Below, one piece after another: positions 12,323-23,800 of a DNA stretch of 64,000 nt. Under the pieces are notes generated by a model. That model saw nothing but the letters and a program-made list of their open reading frames with translations. It was not told the DNA's origin and did not search any database. The DNA is from Timema cristinae (Eukaryota; Arthropoda; Insecta; Phasmatodea; Timematidae). Both the position numbers and the translations under genes were made by a program. The stretch is taken from assembly GCA_039000515.1 (NCBI GenBank), contig JBCFYV010009882.1, forward strand, positions 54,611,846-54,675,845, read 5' to 3'. Every line of letters starts with the position of its first letter. Position 1 is the first letter of the stretch.

Positions 12323-13966
12323 TAAAAAAAATAACTTAACAATGAAGATTTGATATGGAATTGGAAGGGTTGGGCTAGCAGATTACTCTGTTTCTATTTT
12401 ATGATTGTATTATCAGTCAAGGGTGGAAGACATAAATACATAAAGATTCATCCTCATAATTTTCTTAATCAATTTTACCTTATTGTTATATTTTACCATG
12501 ATCAAAGTGGGAGTGTAATTTTTAATGAAAATCTTGTATTAAAACTTCTAATAATCTACCATAAAGATATCCAAATTGTTAGCTATAGGTATTAGAATGG
12601 CAACCAAAGCTATTCCTTATTTTAGATGATACTGTACAAGCATTGAAATAATGGTTTAGCAAAAATAATTTCTTTGAATATTAGTAACAGCGCACAATAT
12701 GTTAAGTACTAGTTACATCAGGAATTCAGACCTTTTAGTAAAATAATTAACTAAGACCGTGACACTATCTATTTTGTCCAATTCAATTCAAACAATTTGA
12801 GCAATGGCAGATAGGTTATTGGTTTTCCAAAAGTACTATTTTGGTAATCATGAAATGTACTTGCATTTCATTTATATTAAGATTTAAACAATGTTCAACC
12901 CCAACAGATAGTAAGACACAGTTCTGAAAAAATTAATAATTTAAATACAGCTTAAAATCATGATGTCTTGACCAAAATGGTTTAAGGATTTGTGGTATCC
13001 AAGAAGGCAAAGTTTTTTTTATGAATGAGCTCATCCCTTATGAGTGTTAGAAAGTTAAAGAGGGCCGGCACCAGTCACCTCTAGTTGACTTGGTAGGTAT
13101 TTATTAAGACTATGCCTAGTCAAAATTTACATGCAGATACTCCTTCAGTATGAAGTTGGCTGTTGAGCCTAACAATAATATAATGGGAAATGACATCCCA
13201 GTGGTATGACCTAGCCATGATGAAAACCAGTGCTAAATAGGATCTCCTATAAGTTTCTGAATATTGATTTGAACTCAAACTATGTTATGCTTTCATTGCA
13301 TTTGATATGTAACCAGAATAATTATTGTTTTGTACCAAGAAGGAAGCACTGGTAGATTGATTCATAATGTAGATTAGATTGGGATTAAAATCTCTCCACT
13401 AACCATATTGGTTTGGAAGGGATTTTATTGTATGTTAAACACACAATATACATTAAATTTTTTTCTCACTTCATTTAGACAAACATATCTCGGCTCCACA
13501 ATGCTTGTTTTAAAGGTGCTGTCCTGTCCAATGGTTATAGAAAAGTATATCCAGCGCCTAGCTAAGCTCTTGATTGCCTATTCTTGGGAAGTGTTATGAC
13601 TCTAATTTGGTATGGAACAACCACCAGACATTTTAACGTTCTCTTTAAAGAAACTAATTTAGTTGAGCAATAATGCATCAGGCATTGAGTTTCATGTGAT
13701 TGGATTAACTCCTATAATTAGATAACCATTACACTATCTTAGTAATTTGTAAATGGTGTTTATTTTGTCCTAGTATTAATGAGAAAAATTAAGATTGACT
13801 GTCAAGCTTCTGAGATAAACAAACAATACCTTTTCTGATTATCATTTTCAATTTTCAATGTGCAATGAATTTATTGGTTTGAAAGCAAATTCTGCTTTAC
13901 TCTGATAACTGCTCCATTAAAATGTTTGGGTTTTTAAGGATTTACGTTCTTTACCAGTACTTTGAA
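12323..13966. other. 3' flank of the MARCH-type gene, including its 3' UTR
   Basis: On the minus strand, AATAAA signals occur at 13875-13870 and 13764-13759, about 90 and 200 nt past the stop codon. Either could end the transcript. The rest shows no gene. A GC-richer patch at 13060-13240 is unassigned. Confidence 0.4.
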
Positions 13967-14929
13967 TTAAGCTGTTTCAAAACTTATAGAACCTTGAGTA
14001 TTCACATCTTCCACATCAACTCCCGAATGTGCAAGTGAAGGAAGTTGGGTAGCTTCAGGAATACATTGGATTTTGATGCTTGAATTTTGATGTCTTGAAA
14101 CAATACCAGTTAAATTCCTAGCATAATTTTGCAGCAAACAGCTTCTTTCTTCATAATCACTACTATTAAGATAGCTATTATCAAGAGAAAGAGATGATTT
14201 GCTGTATGAAAACTTTTGGGAGGGATCGATTTCACTACTGGCATTTTTGTTTGTTTCTAGCTCAGTTGATTTAAATTGTTTTCTTAAACTATTGGTTTCA
14301 TTGTCTAGTTTACAAGATAGCGTTTGATAACTTTTACTGGCATCTAAAATACAATTTCTTTTCATCAATATTGGATTTTCTAATTCTAAATGAGTTTTAA
14401 TATTATCATCTTTAGCTGATAATGACACCGTGCTTTGTTTTTGATCTGGTTTGCTACTAAAACTTTGTGTTTTGTTTTCATGGAGGGAAGAATTTAAAGT
14501 AACAATGCTAGGTGAGTCCCTACTTCTATATTTTGTCCTATAAGTATTTTCCAAGGAAATGCTTCCGCAACATGTTTGGGGAACAAAAATACATTCTTCA
14601 TGTGTCAAATGCGTATCAGCTGAAGAAACTAATTTTATAGGGGCATTTTGAATGTAGATAACTCTATTAAACGCCCTCCATCTATGACACACATGAAGGT
14701 ATGCTTTGCATTGTATGTACATGAACACAAGGGCTCCTGTGAACCCAATTGCCACAACAATAATTTTAGTCCACAGTGGCCAGTCAATATTGCCATGTCT
14801 AATCTCATGTGCTGTGCGTTCGATAAGCACATAGAGTGACCAAATAACACATGTGAGAGCCACAATATGGAAAGTAATTGAACACATCAGCTTTCGACAC
14901 TCCAGATTAGACATCTCCAGCTTTTCCCA
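13967..14929 (-). CDS. MARCHF8: MARCH-type ligase, last coding exon
   Basis: Residues 116-435. The acceptor reads TTTCAG before TGGGAAAAG (14929), giving WEKLE just after the RING-CH domain, as in MARCHF8 homologues (KWEKLQM). Then come transmembrane segment 1 ([19 protein letters not shown]), the loop [20 protein letters not shown], transmembrane segment 2 ([17 protein letters not shown]), and the conserved [14 protein letters not shown]. About 220 further residues are Ser/Asn-rich with no domain and form a cytosolic tail. Stop TAA at 13969-13967. The tail is all in one exon and fully open, which argues that it is under coding constraint. Confidence 0.95.
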   Translation of the reverse strand, partial: WEKLEMSNLECRKLMCSITFHIVALTCVIWSLYVLIERTAHEIRHGNIDWPLWTKIIVVAIGFTGALVFMYIQCKAYLHVCHRWRAFNRVIYIQNAPIKLVSSADTHLTHEECIFVPQTCCGSISLENTYRTKYRSRDSPSIVTLNSSLHENKTQSFSSKPDQKQSTVSLSAKDDNIKTHLELENPILMKRNCILDASKSYQTLSCKLDNETNSLRKQFKSTELETNKNASSEIDPSQKFSYSKSSLSLDNSYLNSSDYEERSCLLQNYARNLTGIVSRHQNSSIKIQCIPEATQLPSLAHSGVDVEDVNTQGSISFETA

Positions 14930-15698
14930 CTGAAATCATTAGTTTCAAGGTTTTATTATTGACAAATATCATACCAGAAACTTACAAGTAATGTATACTT
15001 TTACAATAACATTAAATTTAAAGTCATATTATATTAAATGAAATTTTTGAGTTTTAAATTTATTTAAATTCACATGAAAGCAAGTTATTTACTAGCATTA
15101 CAATATATCAATATTAAATAAATAATATTTGTTAATGTTCTAGGACAACTAAAGACAACATATAAAATCTAAGTTCTAAAAATATTTGGTTTAAAAATAA
15201 TCTGTATAGAAATTATGTCTACTGTCAAAATGTTCATTATTGTTATCATGGAAAGGGCCAATCACACAGAAGTAGGAGGCCTCTAGGCTTTTAACCAGAT
15301 GGCTGTGCAAAGGTTGGGTTTTACTGAGCGGTTTATCTCTTTCCTCCAGGAGATACCTATGCAAATAATACTCTAAAGAGCAAATTTCAAAAGCGTCTTT
15401 ATCGAATTATAAGATATGTTGACATATTTCTGAAATATCTGAGAACATCAGTCAAAATGTTGTTGAAATAATTAAAGTAAACAGGAAGTTTGCTCTGCAA
15501 GTAGATAAGGGCACCAATAGAAAAATACAATTATTGTCAACTGCATCTCGATACGCATCATTCTAATTTTTATAAAAATTTAATAGAAAAATATATTATA
15601 TTACAGCCTTTACACAAGTGTGCTGTGAAAATATTGTCTTGGACTAAGTGTACCCTGGAGTGAAAAAGTTTGGCAATCCCTGATATAAGTAATACATA

Positions 15699-15736
<38 letters not shown>

Positions 15737-16801
15737 GCACTGCGTCTTACTACCCGTTCGGGTTATACGCAAATACATAATATAACATTTAGTTTAAATC
15801 AGAGGCTATAATATAAAAGCTGTGTGGAATATAAACCAAATGTTGTACAAAATAAACTAATAACCAAAAAGTGCACTTGATTTTCTAAATTAAAATGAGG
15901 AATTTTATTTTACACTAGGCCTCAATAAAACCGCAAAACCTTTAAATTAACCAAAATTAAGTCTACCTTACTAATTCAAAGCAAATAATTATGTCTATGT
16001 TTAATAATAGAGGGCATATTACCTGAAAAGATAGTAAGATGATTGTGATATATATTGTGTAATATTTTAACAATTATTTTAAACAGGAAAATGTATCCAT
16101 AGTTTTCACCCGCTAATTTAATTGTTTGTACATATTCAAAATAATATGTATCATAGTACCAGAAAAATAAACCCATGTAATAATTTTGACAAAATTATAA
16201 TATTTAAATATATTTGTATTTGCTTAGTTTGCTGTATAGTAAATGCAAGCCAATTAGATGATCAATGTTTTGATTAATTTTGGATTAAAACATGAAAAAC
16301 AACTATTTATCTTTTGTCACTCTTGCCTCAAGTATTATAAACAGTGTAAAATAAACTAATATATATAATTAAATCATAGTTTAATAGAAGAAAAAAATTT
16401 ACTAAATTTTGTTAAAATCCAGTATTTACTAAATTTTGTTGAAATCCAGAGTTTATTTCTGTACCTTCAACCCTTTTCCTATTAAGTATTAAATATTTGA
16501 AAACTTTTGTATAGACCTACCTACACGAATTTAATATATAATTTAATTTTTAGGCTTCAAAAATAAACTAATATTTGCTGTAAATGTTTGTAAATATTTT
16601 TAAATCAGAGATACTCTTTTTGTTTGTTGCATTCTATTTCCTACATATTTTAATAATTCTTTCTCATGTTTCAAGCTCTTAAAAAATATAATTAATATAT
16701 TTTAAAATCTGGTGTAAAAATCATGTTCTATGTTGTGTACCAATTTGATAATAATAATTTTAAAAGCGTATAACCAGAACGGGTTGTAAGACGCGGTGCT
16801 A

Positions 16802-16848
<47 letters not shown>

Positions 16849-19800
16849 GAATGATGATGATGATGATGATGATGATAATAAATTTAAATTAATATTTTTT
16901 AAATTGTTTGACAAACTAGGTCATTTTAATTTTAGATATTACAGCTTATCTTTAACAAGTTTTTTTTATTGTGACAGCAAAAATAAAGGTCTGACAACTT
17001 TCATAAGTGGAACTGAACACTTATTTACACGTATATCACTCTTACTGAACGAAATAATTATAAAACAACAGGGTGGCCACTGAAATTTACTTTTCAAATT
17101 CCCTGACTTTTATCAGGTCTGACAACTTTCATAAGTGGAAATGAACACATTTTTACATGTATATCACTATTACTGAATAAAATAATTATAAAACAACAGG
17201 ATGGCCACAGAAATTACCTTTAAAAATTACCTGACTTTTCCCAGTCTTCCAAACAAAAATTTAAGTTTTTCGCTGATCATGTTTTACCCATTTATATTAG
17301 GCAACTGACTATCCAGTATGGTATATACACATAATTCGATAAATTAAAGAGCTATTATTTTATAATACATAATCACATGTTGGGTATTAGAGACAATCAT
17401 GATAAAAGGAATTGATAGTAATTCTTGTGTTTTCGAACTAGAACTATATGTTTAATCTTACCCAGGATTGAGTCTGAGGAGATTAAATCATAAAAGATTA
17501 AAGTTGCTTTCTGATTTTTGTTTATTACTCCCACAAGTTAATGTAATGAAATACTTGTGAAGATATTATCTAGAGAATGTGATTCTGACCTCCCATTACA
17601 GCTAAAGCCGAACAAAGTTTGCACACATGTGCAATATATGACCTTAATTAAGGTGAAGAATATAATTAAAGTAATGCTATGTGTCCAAGTTTGATTATTT
17701 ATTAGATTACTTGACCTCAATTGCCAAGTTATAGTTAAATTTGTTGTCAAGTGTCAGGTGAGTTTGAACCCCACAAACACCTTATCTTATGCTTATAGCC
17801 TTGACCTTCTCCATCCTCTTTTTTCTGTCCATTTTTTAAGTTAATTAATTTATGAATTAAATATGTAAAAAGGTAGTTTAGAGTAAAGAAATTAGTTAGA
17901 ATGTGGCGATTTAAATATTTAAACAAAATATGTTTTTATTTTGATGTTTTACCAAGCATAATTTTCAGAAACAAATATTATAATTAATTTTAGGTAAAAC
18001 TATTCGGTTTTAGAACACCGTCCTAACTAACAATTCTAAAATACTCGTGAAAACACATATGAGTTTTGTTTAAAACTTTCTCTTTCATTATCTAGAAATG
18101 CTGGAAACATTGTAAATGGTTAATTGAAGAGTAAAAATAAAATATGTAAGCCTGTTGATCAAAATAGCTATTGAGTGGAACAAGCAGGGAGCAATGTTAT
18201 ATTTTCCACAATGATAAATAATGGGGGTAGAAAGAAGAAAGTTGACTCAAACAATTCTGAATCTATGTCCAAGTTTCATAGATTTTACTTGACTACATGG
18301 GGAAGCTGAATTGTATCCATTCAGACATTTCTTAAACAAGCACCACAAATAAAAAGTTTGATTTGTATCCATTATCGTAATACCCACAAAATCCTGAATT
18401 GTATCCATTCTGAATGGTCTCCATTCAGACAGTTTTCAAATAAACGATTTTAACAAAAATTCTGATTTGTATCCACTGTAATTATTTCCATTATATCCAC
18501 AAAATCCTGAATTGTATCCATTCTGAATGGTCTCCATTCAGACATTTTCTTAAACACGCATTAAAAATAAAAAGTCTGATTTGTATCCATTTTCATAATG
18601 TCCACAAAATCCTGAATTGTATCCATTCTGAATGGTCTCTATTCAGATATTTTCTTAAACAAGCACCACAAATAAAATGTCTGAATTGTATCCAATAGAA
18701 AGATTTGCATTATAGCCACAAAATGCTGAATTGTATCCATTTAATTGCGGCACTACTTAACTGATAGATGGCAGTAGCAGAAACTATTCTTAACTCATTC
18801 TTTGTTTACTAGAAAGCAGCACTTATCCTTAACTAATTTTGTTTACTAGAGATAGAGAGCAGCACTATCACTATGTTAAAATATATAAAAAAAAGAGAAA
18901 TACTTATTGGTGTTTATTTTAAAAGAAAAATAAAAGGGAACTTTACAAATCATTGGAGTTTCTTTATTAAAATTGACTGGCTTCATTAAACAACAACATT
19001 TCAAACTGGTAATTCTCGCTCTAAGAAATTAAGACGTAGAGTTATATTATTTTAATAATCTGTGTTTAAAGGTGGGAAATTGAAAATTTAATTTAATGTT
19101 GGGTGCCAACAAATATTGTGTTCCTGGCTGTGAAGATAAGACATGTCATTATCGGTTTCTTGTAATTTTATTGTTTCTTGTCGAATGAATGGGTCCAAGA
19201 GGCTTAAGATTCTTTAGCTACTTTACGTTTACCTATTAGTAAGACTTCCTAGTAAATTTCTAAGTTTTAAGATTTACATTACCGGTATCGACATTAACTT
19301 ATGGGTTGAGAACGTTTACTGTTACTTTTGAGTTAATATTTTAATAAACCAGCAGCCTTACATTGCAGTGTTAAGGCTCTGACACAAGACTCTATATCCA
19401 CAGGTCCATGATTCTTAAGAAATCAATGCCACAATATCAGATTGCTCTGGCCACAGAGTCCTTATTTGTAAGTCCTTACTTTGTAGAAGTTGACAAACTT
19501 TAACTTTCTACGGACTAGTTGGTACGGATTACCAATAACAGTCGAGTAAATATGTGCATGCACATTGGAATAAAAGAACGTATGGCAGTGAGAGGATTCG
19601 TCGCTATATAAGTATTTTTCTAAAAATCTAAACACCCTAGGAAGTGCGGCTTCTAGGAAAATTTTTTCTGAGAAATATCAAGTTCTAAGAAATATTGGCT
19701 TTGCTTTTGTAGGTTCAACACCCTTATTATCAAAAATATTAAAAGTGCTTGTTTTGTTTTCATTCAAAATACCAGTACATCTGTTTTGTATTTTCAGGCT

Positions 19801-20680
19801 ATTGCAAATACTTATTTATTTTAAGTTTGATAGTTAAAATTGAACAATAAATATATTTCTTGTGATTGTACTTAACCTACATTTCAGTATAATACTGAAA
19901 GTTTTCTCGGCAAAGTGGTTTTCATTTCTTTAATTCTTATATTATGATCAGCTGACTAATGATGCTAGCTCCTTGCTGTAGACGATATTCTTTCAAATTT
20001 TCATATTGGACTAAGTCTCTTACTATCTCATTGGTTGAAACGGTCATGTGATTACGGATATTGACTCTGTAATCGCTAGTAGAATTTCTTATGGACCAGG
20101 GACATTGAGTACGGACTACAGACCTACGGATATGGACTTTGTGTCGGGGGGGGGAGGGGGCTACACACATTAATCCCATAAGAAAAATTAATCAAAATGT
20201 TTATGTTGTAACAAAACTAGCACATAAAATGTGTTCAAGTTGAGTATGATAACCTATAACTTCAATTTCAACACCAACTCAGATAGACCTTCATTATAAA
20301 CTGATTAAATTATCTGTAGATAATAGGATATGACACTTTAAAACAAATTTATAAAGATTAAAAGCATATAATTACAAAAACATTGTTTCTTTATTGCCAT
20401 GCCCTGTCTTAGATTTAAGTTACTTGAATCTTTGCTTAGAGTAAGTGATATTTTTCTGTGTGCAAATAATATAGTGTCGTTAAAGTAGCTACTGCTGTCA
20501 ATTGTCATAATAATAGTATTTAAATACAGGATTGCCAACAAGATGATACTAGGTGTTTATATATATATATTATAAAACACCTAGTATCATCTTGTTGGCA
20601 ATCCTGTATTTAAATACTATTATTATGACAATTGACAGCAGTAGCTACTTTAACGACACTATATTATTTGCACACAGAAA

Positions 20681-20713
<33 letters not shown>

Positions 20714-20767
20714 TATTATAAACATTGCAGAATATATCTGTGTATAAGGTGCTTGTTCTATAGACAT

Positions 20768-20803
<36 letters not shown>

Positions 20804-23800
20804 AATGTATCTGTCTATAGAAGAAGCACCTTATACACAGATATATTCTGCAATGTTTATAAAAATAAGTCCTAAAATCCGAGTTTAGATTTTAAAGTAA
20901 TAAGACAATAAGTAAAAAGATTATATTTTTTATATTAATATAGAGATAGTGGTGCTCTCTAGTAAACACGGAATGAGCTAAGGATAAGTGCTGCTCTCTA
21001 GTAAACATGAAATGAGTTAAGGCGAGTTTCTTCTGCTGCCATCTATCAGACAAGTGGTACCACAATTAAATGGATACAACTCAAGACTTTTTATTTGTGG
21101 TGCTTGTTAAAGAAAATGTCTGAATGGAGACCATTCAGAATGGATACAATTCAGGATGTTGTGGACATTATGAAAATGGATACAAATCAGACTTTTTATT
21201 TGTAATGCGTGTTTAAGAAAATGTCTGAATAGAGACCATTCAGAATGGATACAATTCAGGATTTTTTGGGTATTATGAAATGGATACAAATCAGACTTTT
21301 TATTTATAGTGCTGTTTAAGAAATGTCTGAATGGATATCATTCAGAATGGATACAATTCAGTCGTACCGACTACACTGATATGTGGTGACATGTGGTATA
21401 ACTATAGTTTAACATTGGCCCTCCAGAGGAACTGTATTTGATATTTCTGTCTTTCGCACAGTGCAGTCATTAAAATAGTGGTGGTAAGTTTTTGTGTGCA
21501 TTCTTAGCTAATATCCAAGATAGGTCATATATTGTATATATGTATAAGAAAATAAACAAGTTTATTTACTATATTTTTGCAACTTAAAGGCAGTAATGAT
21601 TTTAAGAAATGTGACTTGGTGAAAAAAAAGTAAATATTTTTAATCTTATGAGCAAACAAAAGCTGTGTAATATTCAAACCCAGTGTTATAAAAAAAATTT
21701 AACTAGGAAAAGTAATAAACAATATTTATATTCTACTTTATCTGAATATAAAGGGAGACTGTATCTAACAAATTTGTATTTGAAACTCACATTTTAAAAT
21801 TGACTGTTATTTACAGCATAATGAACTGTCATGTTTTACAATTTATTTTTAAGAACAAGTCTTTTAAATTTCGCTTATCTGTAGTTCTAATGACTGACAT
21901 AAGTAATTAAATAAATTTATTGAGTTTATAAAGAGATTTGCTAATTAACTAGTAGTAATAGTACTAACATATATACTCTGGCAGTTTTCTAATAATTGTG
22001 AGAATAAATGACATCTTACCTCACTAAATGGTTTGAACTTGCTATGCATGATAAATTGATATTTGCAAAGTTCACAACTGCGTATGTCTGATGATTTAAT
22101 CCACTGTTGCAAGCATGCTTGATGAACATAGCGCAAGGAACCAGCACAGTAGCATGGAGCAATAAGAGGTGTATCAATACCCCCCTCACAGTGGCAGATC
22201 CTGCAAATAAGAATGAAATATTATTAAAAATAACAAAATAAGCTATGTATAACAGTAACATTAAATCTGATTTTAAGAGGGTGATGTTCAGTTTTGACTA
22301 TACTACTGTGGTGTGAATTCCACAAAAAAGACTTTCCTCACCTGCTCCGGATGTCGTATGGTCTACTCTTGTAGTAGACTAGACTGCCAGTGACGAGGAG
22401 ATTGAGGTTCGAATCTTGTTTGGGTGTAATGAGTTTTTTACACCCTCTCTCTATGTAAATGCGGGTATACTTTCTCTAAATATAACCTTCCTCATCCCTA
22501 AAATCATTAGTGTAGTTACTACATAAGCGTATAACCTGAACAAGTAGTTAAGTGTAAGCGGCGATAAAAAACAAAAAGCCTCTCGTCTCTAAATATCCCT
22601 GAGAGCCTGCAGCCCTCTCTAGGACGCTCTGAATCAGTTGGCAACACCACTGTCGGAAGCCTCTCTATGCTACCCTTCTTGGAGGCGGCCCTTCTGAGAA
22701 TCCTTGGGCCTCTCGCTTTCTGTAACCTCTTGCATTTTGTAATCAAAGTAAATAAAAGTTCATGCATCTTCCACCCAAATTGTATTAGGTATGCAGTTCC
22801 ACCAACCGCCTGTTTACATGTCTTTGTTTGGATAGTGTGGTCCCACCAACCACTAGTTTCCGTGTCACTGATTGGCTAGTGCTGAGGAACATTCAAGGAA
22901 AAAAAAATTAAATAAACCTTGGATAATTTCTATTCCTCCCATTGGGGTCGAGTTGTGCTGCTCTGGTTGTCTAAATATGAATAATTACTTGCCAAAATCA
23001 GGATGAACGGACACTTGGCGGCTTGTTTTAGCTGAGAGACGACAGAAGGACTCACTCTCTGGATTTCACTATATAAGACTGTTTTATTTCTACATGATGT
23101 TATAACGTTTGTTTCATGTTAGAATAATCTCTTGGGCTCTTCAAGCCAGTTATTTTTAGTAATTTAAAGTTAATCTCTTTTGTCTGCATTTTCAAACACC
23201 TTGCAGTTACACATTGACTATCTCTAAGAAATTTTGCTCTGTCTTTGAGTTAGCAATGGTTAGTTGTACAACCTTTGGAATTAGATCTTTAAAAGTTAGT
23301 TGTCTTGTGTTCAGAGACTATCTTATTGGTCCCTTTTGCCTTCTCAAATTTAGAATGGGTCTAGCTAGCCCAATTGTGAAATTAAGACGAGTACTTTCAG
23401 ATAGCCCTTAAAAGGCCCGATTATAATTTTTGTTATTTTTATCTAATATCTAGGGCTTCTCCCCGGTATCTCTGGCTTAAGGCCAGTCAGCTAGAAAACC
23501 TCTCTGAGAATGAGAAAGACCTTGTGGCGGTGACCAGTTATCAACTTGCTGGTCTAGAGCTTATCTTAAATGTTTGTAAATACCTTCTAAGGGTACTGCC
23601 ACTTCTCTCCCTTCATTTATCATGACTTAAAATTTTATATTTTTAACATGACGCTCGATATTTTTTCACCAGAGGGTTTTAACTATAACCGGACTCGCCC
23701 CAATGGAGTTGGGACTTGAGTGCGATAAATTACATAGGCATTCATATTTTTAAATAATCTACATATGAAGCTTGTCCAAATGTACTTATTGTATTGAAAA

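Larger units (their letters stand above)
18306..21361. mobile_element. foldback-like element with long, internally repetitive inverted termini
   Basis: Inverted termini of about 600 bp (left) and 455 bp (right) begin with the same sequence on opposite strands (CTGAATTGTATCCATTC) and are built of tandem subunits of roughly 100-125 bp, about four on the left and three on the right. The unequal subunit number with conserved inner ends (the GATAGATGGCAG and TTTACTAGAGAGCAGCA motifs) matches the design of foldback elements (FB/Galileo-like). The middle, about 18910-20900, has no long ORF but contains two large palindromes. I found no clear target-site duplication; GACTACA occurs near both ends, but at unequal distances. 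It lies in the intron between the last two exons of the ligase gene and must be spliced out with it. Confidence 0.75.

Noticed and set aside
14635..14865. ORFs overlapping the last ligase exon in other frames and on the other strand
   Set aside because: Shadows of the real exon, which has clear family homology and splice sites.
16702..17083. Poly-Leu and poly-Asn/Asp ORFs
   Set aside because: Translations of the AAT and GAT triplet repeats at the end of a SINE tail.
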